Origin: Antedon mediterranea
Taxonomy: Eukaryota > Echinodermata > Crinoidea > Comatulida > Antedonidae
Assembly (NCBI RefSeq): GCF_964355755.1
Contig: NC_092679.1
Location: forward strand, 14,002,932-14,066,931
Length of the DNA: 64,000 bases
Direction: 5' to 3'
Positions 22,837-34,495 of the stretch are shown here, in pieces; position 1 is the stretch's first letter; each line of letters starts with the position of its first letter. The position numbers and the translations under genes were made by a program. The notes under the pieces are model-generated. The model saw nothing but the letters and a program-made list of their open reading frames with translations. It was not told where the DNA came from and did no database searches.

Positions 22837-24412
22837 AAGTTGGCGAACAACATCACTACATGTGAATACTTACAAAACCAGTAGTGAACGAAGTAATGAT
22901 GTGGATGAGTTGATGAGGAAGTTTTGGGAAGTAGATAGTTATGGAGTAAGTGATTTGAAAATATATAAAGCTGAAGATGAAAGAGTGATTCAAAAAGTGT
23001 CAGAGTCATTGACAGCTGTTGATGGGCGATACAGTGTGAATATTCCGTGGCGGGAAGAAGGATTAAATATGGATAACAATTATGAGATGGCCTTTAAGAG
23101 ATTAGAGTGTCTAGAAAGAAAATTAACTAGAGACAAGATGTTAGGCGATAATTATCAAAACGTTTTAGATAATTACAGATCCAAAGGCTATGTCAGAAAA
23201 ATAGACCAATCCCTAACAGAACTAAATCAATGGTTTCTACCACATTTCCCAGTAGTTAAACCCGATAAGGAAACAACGAAAGTTAGGTTGGTGTTTGACG
23301 CCGCGGCGCGTTATGGGGGAAGATGTTTGAATGATATGATCTATCCAGGGCCTAAATTGCAGAACGATTTATTCGATGTGTTATTAAGATTTAGAAAGGA
23401 AAAGGTAGCGATTATTTGCGATATTGCAGAAATGTATCTCCAGATTGGAGTGCAACCAGAAGATAGGAAAATGCTTAGGTTTTTGTGGCGAGATTTGGAC
23501 ACAGAGCGGATGCCAGAAATTTATGAGTTCAATCGACTAGTGTTTGGTCTTAATGTTGCACCATTCTTAGCTCAATTTGTAACTCAGGAACATGCACGAA
23601 AAAGTTCTAAAGAGTATCCTCTAGCAGCACGGGCTGTTTTAGACTCTACCTACATGGATGATACCATGACCTCGGTTAAAAATGAGCAAGAGGCAGTAGA
23701 GTTATATAGAGAGCTTAAAGAATTATAAGGAAGCGCGGGTATGAGTGCTAGAAAATGGGTTTCAAATTCAAAAGCGGTACTGGAAAAAATACCAGAAGTA
23801 GATAGAGCGAAAGAAATCAAATTAAGTGGGAACGAGTTACCTTCTGCAAAAACCTTAGGTTTAATATGGAAAGCCGATGAAGATACATTTAAGTTTCAAG
23901 GAGGTTCTGGTCCTTCTAATGCCTGTAAGTTAACCAAGAGATTAGCTTTGAGTAGAATCGCTTCTATATTTGATCCACTAGGGATTTTGGCTCCTGTAGT
24001 AGTTGCAGGCAAGATAATTATGCAGGAGATTTGGGCAAATGGATTAGACTGGGATGAAGAGTTGCCCCCTGATGTAGGTCAGAAATTAGAACGATGGATA
24101 GCAAATTTGGGCGAATTAAAAGATATAGAAATAGAAAGGTGTATAAACCCAGGTGAGCGCGAGAATCAAGAGTTGCATACATTTGTTGACGCGTCAAATG
24201 ATGCTTATGCGGCGGTTGTGTATTCAGTGTCACAGAATGATAAAGATGTTAAAAAAAGAAATGTAAGATTAGTCGCATCCAAAACGAAAGTAGCTCCTCT
24301 TAAATCCATGAGTATCCCGAGACTTGAGTTGATGGCAGCTATGTTAGGTTTAAAGCTTGCGAAATCTGTTGTAAATCCGTTGTCAACTAAAGGAAGTGAA
24401 ATTTTGGGGTGA
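22766..24412 (+). pseudogene. BEL/Pao reverse transcriptase and RNase H region, with in-frame stop
   Basis: The same frame runs from the G-run frameshift (about 22766; no ATG of its own) to TGA 24410-24412. RT shows YEMAFKRLECLERKL, LVFDAAARYGG, the palm block FGLNVAPFLAQF, and YMDDTMTSV with the catalytic Asp pair. A TAA at 23726-23728 interrupts the frame between ELYRELKEL and GSAGMSARKW. The A17/RNase H region follows: LGLIWKADEDTF, LSRIASIFDPLGILAPV, FVDASNDAYAAV and SIPRLELMAA. The frame is then lost next to another short G run (24406-24410). The product would have been the DNA-synthesis half of Pol. Confidence 0.88.
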
Positions 24413-24416
24413 CAGT

Positions 24417-26066
24417 ATGAATGTATTGTGGTGGATTCGAGGTCATAGTAGAGATTTTAAGCCGTTCGCTGCGAATCGAATTGGTGAAATACAAGGTCAA
24501 ACAAACCCTAGTCAATGGAGATATATACCCACTAAATGAAACCCTGCGGATGTGGCTTCGCGAGGATGTACTGTTATAGAGTTGCAGCAGAATGAACTTT
24601 GGTGGCGAGGTCCTGAATTCTTGAGTGATTGTGAGATGCAATGGCCAGAAAATAAGATTGAGAAAGCGATAGATAAAATAGAGATTAAGAAAAGAACGAA
24701 AACGTTATTGAGTAAAGTGGTACCAAGAGTGAAAAGTGATAACTGGAGATTAAACCCAATAAGGTACTCTAGCTGGAATAAGTTAGTGTGTGTATTTGCG
24801 TATGTGATGCGTTTTATAAATAACTGTAGGTTAAAAGACAAAGTCAGAGGACCATTAAATGTAGATGAGGTTAAGGACTCGGAAATTGCCATAATTCAAA
24901 AGGCACAGGGTGATGAGTTCTCAGACGAAATTAAGAGATTAAGTAAGGGTGAAATACTAAGTACAAAGAGTAATATAAGTGGATTGAATCCTCGAATGGA
25001 TGCCGATTATTTGCTTAAAGCAAATGGACGTTTAAGTCTAAATGAGGCGATATCATATGATGTAAGATATCCCATTATATTACCAAGGAAACATCACGTC
25101 ACTAAATTAATTGTAAAAATGTATCATGAGTTAGGAAATCATGTAATAGGTACAAATCATACACTGTCATTATTATCTGAGAAGTACTGGGTACAAGCGG
25201 CTAGAGAAGAAATAAGAGAATGTGAAAAAAATTGTATGGGATGTAGGCGTAGATTAGCTAAACAAGGGGAGCAAATAATGGCTCCATTACCTAAGAATAG
25301 AACTAGAAATGAAAGTTTAAAGGCGTTTACTAGAGTCGCAGTAGACTATGCAGGTCCCTTCCTTACTAAACAGGGTAGAAGAAAGGTACAAACAAAACGT
25401 TATTTGTGTTTGTTCACATGTTTATCCTCTAGAGCCGTGCACTTGGAAATGGCGTACGGTTTAGACACAGATACGTTTCTAAATGCTTTTCATAGATTTG
25501 TCAGTAGAAGGGGTAAACCCGAGGAAATAATGTCTGATAACGGGAGAAATTTTGTAGGAGCTGATAGAGAATTAAAGGGAGTGTTAAAATCCTTAGATAA
25601 AGATAAAATTCAAAGTGTGACAGTGGTCACTGGTATAAAGTGGAGTTTTATTCTACCTATGACCCCACATTTTGGTGGAGTACATGAAAGTCTTATAAAA
25701 TCTGCTAACAGGGCTATATATGGAGTATTAAGAAATGCCGATATAACGGATGAAGAGTTACATTCTGCATTTGTAGGAGCAGAGGGTATATTAAACTCAC
25801 GTCCATTAACATATCAATCTGCCTCAGTAAAGGATATAATTCCATTAACTCCAAACCATTTTTTACATGGTCAAATGGGAGGTAATCTAGCTCCAGAGAG
25901 CATATTAGACACAACAGTTGTTAATCCTAGGAAACGATGGAGACGTGTCCAAGAATTAATGCGACACTTTTGGAATAGGTGGTTAAGGGAGTGGTTACCA
26001 GCATTGAACCAACGAAAAAAGTGGAGGGAACCCAAGAGGGATCTTAGGTTGATGAAGTGGTATTAG
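24417..26066 (+). pseudogene. BEL/Pao end of RNase H and integrase, with in-frame stop
   Basis: The third frame resumes at 24417 ([16 protein letters not shown]), is stopped by a TGA at 24537-24539, and is open again through ADVASRGCTVIELQQ to 26066. The integrase zinc-binding block is LGNHVIGTNHTLSL to CEKNCMGC. The catalytic core has the three acidic positions in VDYAGPF, MSDNGRNF and PHFGGVHESLIKS. The C-terminal DUF5641-like block reads NPRKRWRRVQELMRHFW. The tail up to a stop at about 26227 (RGQWPLGRIREIYKGPDG) is in another frame, so there is one more frameshift near 26047. Integrase would insert the element DNA, giving the GATT duplication seen. Confidence 0.88.
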
Positions 26067-26227
26067 TAGTTCAGAAAGGTACGGTACGTGGTCAATGGCC
26101 ATTGGGTAGGATAAGAGAAATATATAAAGGACCAGACGGTCATGTAAGGGTAGTTAAGGTGAAAACTAACAATGGAGATGTAATTCGAGGTATTACAAAA
26201 ATTTGTCCACTAGAGATACTCGATTAA

Positions 26228-26625
26228 AAGAATGTTAAATATCAAGATACAGAAAGGTGTTATATTAAGAAGCACACATGTTTAAGTTTTAGTGTTAATA
26301 AGTTTAGAGTTGAATTATGTTAAAGTGAACAGTGTAGAAATTGATCATATAATTTTTATACATTTTTGGATAATGTTCAAATAAGGATAGTGATGTTAAA
26401 TGAGTTATCAACAAGTTCAATGTAAATATTAATATCAGTAAAAATAGTTTTTAATTTAGAAATGATGTTATATAATTATAGTGAATATGAGTGATAGGTT
26501 TTTTGTTGATAATGATGTTTCATGATATTTATTATTATGTTAAAAAAAAAAAAAAAAAAAAAAAAAGTTATTTGAGATTGTAATAAAGGGATCGACAAAC
26601 AACTGTATGTCGAGGAAGGGGAGAA
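26228..26625 (+). other. BEL/Pao 3' non-coding part with A-run and polypurine tract
   Basis: No frame is present. A run of about 27 A sits near 26540-26566. The purine-rich AGGAAGGGGAGAA directly before the right LTR is the expected plus-strand primer. Confidence 0.7.
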
Positions 26626-26793
26626 TGTTCTGAAGAACAACAAAAGAATAATGAGGGCGCTATTGTATAGGGTGTAAAAGGCCGTTTTGGCGGGTCATAG
26701 ATAAAATAAAAATGTGTGAAAAATAAAAGATAATAAAAATAAGAAAGTTCTTGCGTATATGTATATATTATTTATGGGCCTTTCTTCAGTACA
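26626..26793 (+). repeat. BEL/Pao right LTR
   Basis: 168 bp; I found no difference from the left LTR on direct comparison. It is followed by the GATT duplication. Confidence 0.9.
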
Positions 26794-26864
26794 GATTAGT
26801 CATACTGAAATAGCCTTCAAATTCATTTAATTCAACCAACCAAACAACTCTACATGCTGCATCT

Positions 26865-27463
26865 ATATGTTTTGTAAACTTTTCATATACTCATTTCCAG
26901 CCGTTGATTTTCTTCCATTTGACCCCATGTAAAAGTTAGAATTTAATTGCGCCGTATAAAAAAGGGCCAAATCAAAAAGAGCCGAATGCTGAAAGAGCCG
27001 AACGTAATGGTAAATGGGCCAAATAGAAATGCGCCGAATGCTGAAAGAGCCGAACGTAATGGTAAATGGGCTGAATAGAAATGCGCCGAATGCTAAAAGA
27101 GCCGAATAGAATAATATTAAAGTTTTCTGCCGGAGGCAGCAGCGATGGCGTTCCATACAGACTACTGTACTTTAATTGTGCGAGTTACTTTCGAATTTGT
27201 TGCGGACTTCTTTAATTGTGCGAGGAGCTTTCGAATTTGTTGCGGACTTCTTTAATTGTGCGAGGAGCTTTAAAAATTGTTGCGGACTTCTTTAATTGTG
27301 CTTAGCTCTTCTTTAATTGCGCGTTTCTTCTTTATTTGTGCATTTCGTTTTATATTTTCATGCTTTCTTTTGTTTATATGTGATTCTTTCTTTAATTGTG
27401 TAATTCCTTCTTTAATTGTGTGATTCTGTGTTATAGTGTGCGTGACAGTTGTGGGCCACCGTA
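26865..27463. mobile_element. Right arm of the fold-back element
   Basis: This is the inverted counterpart of 19402-20265. It starts GTTTTGTAAACTTTTCATAT, passes through the CGAACGTAATGGTAAATGGG repeats and the ACTTCTTTAATTGTGCGAGG repeats, and ends in GACAGTTGTGGGCCACCGTA. The arm is shorter than the left one because it has fewer minisatellite units. The frames called on this strand are repeat translations. Confidence 0.75.
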
Positions 27464-27471
27464 GTAAATAG

Positions 27472-27897
27472 GTATTAACAAAGAACTTATAACACAAGAA
27501 TCTCCTGTTCTTCAATTTGCATTCAAAACACAGTATCGGAGGTACAAGGTAAAAAGGTCAAACTGGGCGACGCCATTTCACAGCATGGAGCAGCGCCCCC
27601 TCCAAACTAGGAAGTCAATTACTCTACCCCTCTAGAGTATTAGCAGATTCCCTCTATGATTTTGACTTTCTAATTTGATGCGGGCGCCCTACTCCTCAGT
27701 CAATTAATCTATCCCCCCTAGAGTATTATCGGATCTCCTCTATGATTTTGACTTTCTAATTTGATGCGGGCACCCTACTCCATGGCTCACAATGGCGCCA
27801 TTCATTAGCTCTATTCTATCCCACAATGCCTTTCGAAATTGTTACGCGCTTCGGGGACGAACAGGAGATTCTTGTGTTATAAGTTCTTTGGTATTAA
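27472..27897. mobile_element. hAT-type MITE, copy 1 (412 bp)
   Basis: The terminal inverted repeats are CAAAGAACTTATAACACAAG at 27479 and its complement ending at 27890; they extend to about 32 bp (through AATCTCCTGTTC). GTATTAA flanks both sides (27472-27478 and 27891-27897), giving 7 matching bases; the second copy has a perfect 8. Inside is a roughly 96-bp direct duplication (CTCTATGATTTTGACTTTCT at about 27651 and 27739). There is no transposase. Confidence 0.8.
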
Positions 27898-27899
27898 CT

Positions 27900-28400
27900 A
27901 CTTTTGATCGCCATTTGAATCGCAAATTTCTTATTGTGTGTCTTGATACTGTTAGATATAATATAAACAAATATACTAATAAACTTGATTACTGTGCGTG
28001 TGGGTAGTCCCTACTTTTAGATTATAAACATATAATAAGATAATACTTTATTACTGACAGTTGTTTCTCAACGTTTGTAGACTACCTAGTTAAGCTTAGC
28101 CTAACTGGTACTGCTCTGTAGGCGCCCAGTGCACGAGGGTACTGTGAAGTGTAATCAGCCTAGCCTAGTAGGCTTGGTCTAGTCCTGATGACTTTTACAT
28201 TGCTTAGCCTAGATTTCCGCATGAATACATTGTTTTTATTGTTATTCATTATTATTGTATTCCTAAATGGGATCAGGTGTCGTTTTCGGCCACCTCGACT
28301 TGTATGGACTATTCCGTTATAAAAAGATGGAAAAATAGGGGTGTCCAATTTATTCATTTAGTGTGCTGATTTGTTAACATACTGCTGCTTTTGTTCTTTT
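27900..28400. other. Non-coding stretch with short dispersed similarity to 38.2-38.4 kb
   Basis: The sequence around 27940-28060 (ATACTGTTAGATATAATATA, ATTACTGACAGTTG) resembles 38230-38360. I cannot support a gene. Confidence 0.35.
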
Positions 28401-28629
28401 GTTTAGTGCATTATGTCTCAGCAACAAAGGGAAAACAACTACGCCCTGCATGCTGCAGAATTTATTGCAGTTTTTCAAGTTAATAGGCATGCTGCAGAAT
28501 TTATTGCAGTTTTTAAGTTAATACAGTATAAAATATATTATATATCAATTATGGCTCCTCTTTCTATATCATTTTTAAGGTATTTCTTCCCTAATACGGA
28601 TATTAGGTGGATAATTTTTAAACTGATTT

Positions 28630-29045
28630 ATTGTTTCTGTATCTACAATCGTTTTATTTATTTACATTTAACATTAAATGTATCAGGTGACCAAAACAAA
28701 AATACATATCATTATGTCAATAAATGTTTCTGTATCTGCAATCGTTTCATTTATTTACATTTAACAAGTAGGCCTAGTCGTACTGTACTATAGTACAGTA
28801 AACAAGGTGATCATTAAAACAAAAATACATATTATTATGTCAATGAATCTATTACCATTTTGTTTCTGTATCTACGATCGTTTCATTTATTTACATTTAA
28901 GTAGGCCTAGTCGTAATGTACTATAGTACTATAGTACAGTAATCGAGGTGATCATTAAAACAAAAATACATAGTATGTCAATGAATCTGTTCCTATGTTG
29001 TTTCTGTATCTACAATCGTGTTTATTTACATTTAACAGTAAATGT
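28630..29045. repeat. Tandem repeat, four units of about 95-135 bp
   Basis: Each unit contains TTTCTGTATCTACAATCGTT followed by TATTTACATTTAA, an AGGCCTAGTCGTA-TACTATAGTACAGTA segment (units 2 and 3), GGTGATCATTAAAACAAAAA and TATGTCAATGAATCT. Starts are at about 28632, 28727, 28862 and 28998. An ATT microsatellite follows at 29093-29118. Confidence 0.65.
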
Positions 29046-29199
29046 AAAACCACATACGATTTTTTTCTTGTGTTAAAGGGAGATAAGAAATTATTATTAT
29101 TATTATTATTATTATTACTGTAAAAGGCTCCGGCCTCCCTAACTTGTTTTAATTAATTAATTACAAATGTTAGCATTTATTATTTGCTTTATTAATAGT

Positions 29200-29362
29200 A
29201 GCAAGGAGAGCACTCCTCTTCCTGCCAGTCACCCAGACCAAAGAGAGAGATGTCTCCTTGGATACAGCTGTCTAGGCTTGGGTGTCCAGCAGGGTTCCCA
29301 TCCCCCATGGGCTATTCCATTATCAAAAAATCAAAACGAAATCACTGAACCATAACATGTTT
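29200..29362. repeat. Dispersed repeat, related copy at 36735-36873
   Basis: About 130 bp (CCAAAGAGAGAGATGTCTCC ... ATTATCAAAAAATCAAAAC ... ACTGAACCATAACA) is nearly the same as 36750-36873. I see no tRNA-like promoter boxes. It may be part of an unnamed SINE or MITE. Confidence 0.5.
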
Positions 29363-31470
29363 CCCGTGATGACTATACTTTGGCCCCCAAGTATTGTCAT
29401 CTGACACACTGTCGCAAGATAAAAGTATACTGATTATTAGATACCCGATTGTTGGTTGAAATAGCATTGGGATGCCACTCCCCGTCCGTTAAGACATTCT
29501 GCAATGGACTCCTAACCATCATGTCATGCCAACTGTTAAAGTGAAAATAATAAATACGGAGCCAGTACGGTCCCTCCCAATAGCAGAAGTATGAGGAATT
29601 TCCAATGCGAGTCCACCCATCATGGCCCTTGTTACCATGACACTCACCCGATCAGTAAAGTTCTGATCGCACCTCATGACCACTGCTAAAGGTTAAAAAA
29701 ACTATTTTCACACACCTCATTGTTCACATACATAGACTTAAAGTGAAAGGAAATAACCAGAATTCAGTTATTATCAGGACTGTTGTTTAGGCCTATTGGC
29801 TTCTTTGGTAATACAAGAAATCAAAATAATTATATAATTTTCCTTGTATTTAAGAAGGCTAAAACCATACATTGGTGATTTATTTATTGAGTGTATTTAA
29901 TTATTCCATATCATTTAATACTGTATAAACAACTTTTAAGTTAGATTTTTCAGTCTTTTTATTGCATTTTAATCTTGTCCGTAATATTGAAAGTTGAGCT
30001 AATAAAAGTAGGTTGTCCCACAAAAGAACAAATTATGATTATGAATTTTTAAAATTAATATTTAATACTTTTACTTTTTTGAAATAAAAAAAAAAATGTA
30101 ACAATTGTTTTTGTATCTAGTAATGTATGTACAGTATACTACAGTTGTGGCAGATCGTAGTAAAATTCCCCTTGCAATGAAATAACTTTGTAAATTGTAG
30201 GCCTAAAGCACACAAAATAGAAAGAGCGGGTCCGAACAGGGGAAAGAACATCCCCCTGCCCCATAAATTTAAAAAAAAAAATTTAAAAGACAGTTTTGGA
30301 CAATATATTTGGCAATTATTACAATTCATCTCCAAAAAATGCTTCTCTGGCACATAAATAGACTTGCCCCAAGTCTGTATTGTTTTATTTGTTTTTATTT
30401 CGGCCGCGATTTTTGTCTGGAGTATCCAAACTCAAGTAATACACGTATGAAACGCCATATGTGCAAAAATATTTATATTTTTACTAATATTAAGAAAAAA
30501 CTCCGTCTGGAGCCCAGACTAGCACATAAACTGTGCCATCATCCCAGCCTAGGCCAAACGCGGCCGACCTTGGGCGTGAAGTGGATAGCATCGCGCTCCG
30601 CCCCGCAGTGGCGTAACAGGCGGGGGGGGGGCAGGGGGCGGAATACCCCCCTGGCGGATTTTACCGGGTTGAGAAGCGTTCGATCGGGCTGGGTAACAAG
30701 TCAACAAAATAAAATAAAATACAAAGAAGGGATAGAAGAAAGAAAAAGAAAGAAAATATAAGATAAGAATAAAATATACGATATATGATATGGCTTCAAA
30801 TGAGTCAAATGAGTCACAGTACAGTATGATATTTAAGTAAGATGATATGAAATACACAAAATCCTGACTGACAACTCGTGGGAAGACGCACTGCTTATCA
30901 GTACATTAACATGCGGTCAGTTGACTGTGGTTTTTGGCGTCTTTTATCTAAGCCGCCATCGCGGGCATCTCATACACAATTGTGACGCTGTGCTGTGCGT
31001 GTGAGGCCACCTTAAAAAAATACACTCCTACTAATCGTATGTAACGCGCTAGCGATCAGCAAAACGAACGTACTTTCGTGGCTGGCTGTCACTCCAATAC
31101 TCAATCTTTCACAGGCCCGTAACCAGGGGGAGATCGGGGGATCGTACTGAACAGCGAGTTCCGCTTGGCCTCCCACTTTTTTTTTGCTGGGCATACTAAC
31201 ACAACACTACGATTGTTTACTACAGGTCTAGTCTTAATAAATTAAATTAATATAAATCGACATAAGAATATAAAGTATATTTTAACTAAAATATAAAAAC
31301 CTAACACTAAATTTACAAGATAAATTCTATTTGATAACTGCTGAACATCGTGGTTCTGGAGCTAGCCGTACACAGAGCATAGTTGTTTGCTTGACATAAA
31401 AGGGTATTCCCCTATACAGGTCTCTGCGTGCGTGTGACGTGCCCAGCCAGCTGCTTGATATAGTATAGAG
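29363..31470. other. Non-coding stretch with scattered low-complexity
   Basis: No gene is supported. A G-rich segment at 30620-30650 next to GTGGCGTAACAGGC looks like a fragment of a dispersed repeat. Poly-A tracts occur at about 30087-30096 and 30271-30280. Confidence 0.4.
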
Positions 31471-31479
31471 AGAAAGCAG

Positions 31480-32562
31480 GGTGTCACGAAAGCTCAGACC
31501 ACGAAAGCTCAGACCCCCTAAGACCTAAGATCACGAAAGCTAAGACCCAACACCTAAGATTACAAATATTTATCTTTCGCACCTGCCTTGTATTTTAACT
31601 CTCAACATTTATTCTGAATACCACACCTTAGAATTGGCACTTTCATGAAAAAGAATCACATAAAAAGTAACAAATACATTTTTAAATTGATGATTTTACA
31701 GACGTTTTTCTCGCACACAAAATGACTAGCCTACAGTACAGTTCAGTAGGCCTACCCCATGGGCCATGTTCAATGTTTTTGTTTCTATGGAACGTCAAAA
31801 GAGCAAAAATTATATAGAGGGCTGAAAACTCTGTGGAGTCCATCTACAGTGTGGATGGAACAATGTAAAATTAAAATTGTAATGATAATAGTATAATCAT
31901 GCAAGTACGAAGAAATAAATACTGGCAAATAAATTTTATTTTAAAAATCATGATAAATTTTTTTGTTTCGTTTTCTTTCTGTTTTTATACTTGTACTATT
32001 ATTGTTGCTCTTTTGGCGCTCCATAGAAACAAAAACATTGAGACTGGGGAGCTCGAGGAGTTACATTACAGTATACAAAGAAACACAACTGTAAAATCAT
32101 CAATTTAAAGGATTTATTTATTTGTTATTATGTGTTTCTCCTTCTGAAAGTACTTATAAGTCCGAATTTTAAAGTGTGGTGTTCAGGATAAAGTTAGTCA
32201 ACAAATTTGGAGTCAAAATACAGGAAAGGCAGGTGCGTAAGAAAAACATCCTCTGAACCAACACAATGGAGTAAATATATACCAACAAACAACCCGTCAA
32301 GTTTGTTTTTTGTAAAGAAAAAATATACATTTACTCAACGGGCGAAAATAATGTGAGTTTATCTATGTTTTGCGGTAGTATTAAATTATATTTATGGTAA
32401 TAAATGAAACCTACTGTGTTTAAAATTATGTATGGATAAACAAGTATTGTTTTTAAGCTGTAGTATATCTTAGTATTTGTAATCTTAGGTGTTGGGTCTT
32501 AGCTTTCGTGATCTTAGGTCTTAGGGGGTCTTAGCTTTCGTGGTCTTAGGTTTCGTGACACC
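31480..32562. mobile_element. Fold-back element with CACGAAAGCTAAGACC repeats in its ends
   Basis: The ends are GGTGTCACGAAAGC at 31480 and its complement finishing at 32562. Each end carries three to four CACGAAAGCT(A/C)AGACC units. About 85 bp matches at roughly nine bases in ten. Inner parts also pair: TTTTGTTTCTATGGA... (31778) with CTCCATAGAAACAAAAACAT (32019), and the ACCTGCCTTGTATTTT block (31580) with CAAAATACAGGAAAGGCAGG (32214). The right arm carries an extra stretch of about 220 bp (32240-32470). No transposase frame is present. Confidence 0.65.
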
Positions 32563-33092
32563 TCATGTTCAAATGTTATGTTACCTGAGTTTTTAACGGT
32601 GAAAAATGTACGATCATTTTGCTTATGGGAGTGTTATTTCCATTTATCATGAATTTTATGTGCGAGAGTACCATTTCCGACGATCTAAGGTGTCATTTAC
32701 CAAAATTCGCTTCGCCATAGCCCCCCGTGTCTGGAAGGATTTTCCCCTCTTCCCCCCCCCCCCCCCTGACAAGACCCCCTTGTTACGCGGCTGGCGCCCC
32801 GCGATACTATTTATAACTATGCCTCAATCGACTGCCTACAAAATTCGTCCTCCATACAGTCAGTGTTTATTCTGTAGCCGTTTGAGGTTGGACAGTGATA
32901 TACGCATATGTAAGTGTAATATCAAATGGAGTAAATTTATATAATCGAATGTTATAATAGATGTTCTTTCATTTTGACGCAAAAGATAAAATAAAGTCGT
33001 ACTGTTTATCGCCTAGATGTAAATCCTATTTGTTTACATTGATTTAGGTGGCGTGCCGCATTGCCTATTGGGTAATCCGCTTGCCGGAATGG
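32563..33092. other. Non-coding stretch with a poly-C run
   Basis: A run of 15-16 C lies at about 32751-32766, near TTGTTACGCGGCTGGCGCC. No supported gene. Confidence 0.4.
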
Positions 33093-33477
33093 CTGCCCAT
33101 CAAAGAACTTATAACACAAGAATCTCCTGTTCTTCAATTTGCATTCAAAACACAGTATCGGAAGTACAGGGTTAAAAGGTCAAACTGGGCGACGACATTT
33201 CACAGCATGGAGCAAACTAGGAAGTCAATTACTCTACCCCCTAGAGTATTAGCAGATCCCCTCTATGATTTTGACTTTCTAATTTGATGCGGGCGACCTA
33301 CTCCTCAGTCAATTACTCTATCCCCCCTAGAGCATTAGCAGATCCCCTCTATGATTTTGACTTTCTAATTTGATGCGGGCGCCCTACTCCATGGCTCACA
33401 ATGGCGCCACCCATAGCTCTATTCTATCCCACAATGCCTTTCGAAATTGTTACGCGCTTCGGACGAACAGGAGATTC

Positions 33478-34495
33478 CATAGATTGCTTTGAAAGTGACG
33501 AGGCTGGTTTATGCAAATATTTCACTCCAACACAACTTAATGAGCTACAGGCGCAAATTGATAACAATGGTATCTTTACAACGTTACACATGAATGCACG
33601 TAGTCTTCCAAAACACTTCGACGAAATTAGCATTATGTTAGATACCATAGGTCGTGCGTTTGATGTACTTGGTTTCTCGGAAACCTGGATAAATAAGAAC
33701 ACGCCAATTGACTTATTAAATATCAATGGATACAATATGTACACTTGTAATAGAGAAGGTAGAGTCGGTGGTGGAGTTTGTCTATATTTAAAAGAACAAA
33801 TCAACACCGTAACACGTGATGATTTTGTATTTAATGATAACTCCATTGATTCACTTTTTCTAGAAATAATAAACACAAACGGCAAAAATACTATCGTAGG
33901 TATGTTGTATCGACCACCAAATTCAAACGTCAACTCATTTAACTCTGATCTGGAAGAAATCTTACATAAACTTAATCGCGAAAACAAAAACTGCTATATC
34001 TTAGGAGATTTTAATCAAGACTTATTAAAATATGACATTCAAAAAACAACACAGGAATTCACAAACATTATTTACTCAACATCTTTTAATCCATTAATCA
34101 ACTTACCCACCAGAATAACATCGTCTTCTGCTACAATTTTAGATAATATTATTACAAATGATGATAACATTTCGCATTGTGGAGTAATAGTCACTGACAT
34201 TACCGATCATCTACCCATTTTCATGACAACACACTTGTCATTAAAAACTAACACACAAGCTCCAATTACAAAACAAAAAGTAATTAATGATACAACATTA
34301 AATAACTTGCTTATTGCTATTTCTAATGAGGATTGGGGTGAACTATATTTATGCACAGATACCAATACATCATATAACCTATTTATTAAAAAACTATCCA
34401 ATCTCATAGATAGTAACATACCTACAAAAAGTCAAAAAGTAATAAGCCAAATGGTAATACAAAGAAAAAACCATGGATCACAACAGGAATTTTGA
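33478..34495 (+). pseudogene. LINE endonuclease domain (first part of ORF2)
   Basis: The open frame formally starts at ATG 33401, but that start lies inside the host MITE. Element-derived sequence begins at about 33478 (SIDCFESDEAGLCKYF). Endonuclease motifs follow in order: LHMNARSLPKHFDEI, GFSETWINKN, VGGGVCLYLKE, GMLYRPPNSN, ILGDFNQDLL, ATILDNIITND and ITDHLPIF. This domain nicks the target DNA to prime reverse transcription. The frame is lost near 34467, where a run of six A carries one base too few relative to the RT frame, and it ends at 34495. Confidence 0.85.

Larger units (their letters stand above)
20505..26793 (+). mobile_element. BEL/Pao LTR retrotransposon, 6.3 kb
   Basis: Two 168-bp direct repeats (20505-20672 and 26626-26793) start TG and end CA and appear identical by eye. 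Both are flanked by GATT (20501-20504, 26794-26797). A candidate primer-binding site, TGGTAGCAGAGC (20679-20690), starts 6 bp after the left LTR. A purine tract (AGGAAGGGGAGAA, 26613-26625) precedes the right LTR. The internal gene order is Gag, protease, RT, RNase H, integrase, with the DUF1759 and DUF1758 blocks typical of the BEL/Pao group. Pol carries three frameshifts and two in-frame stops, so this copy cannot move by itself. Confidence 0.93.

Noticed and set aside
22695-23009. Antisense frames across the BEL element (also 21966-22367, 24018-24892, 25714-25914)
   Set aside because: Shadows of the Gag-Pol coding strand.
33401-33477. Genuine N-terminus of the LINE protein
   Set aside because: Comparison with the uninterrupted MITE at 27.5 kb shows these bases belong to the MITE; the frame is open by chance.
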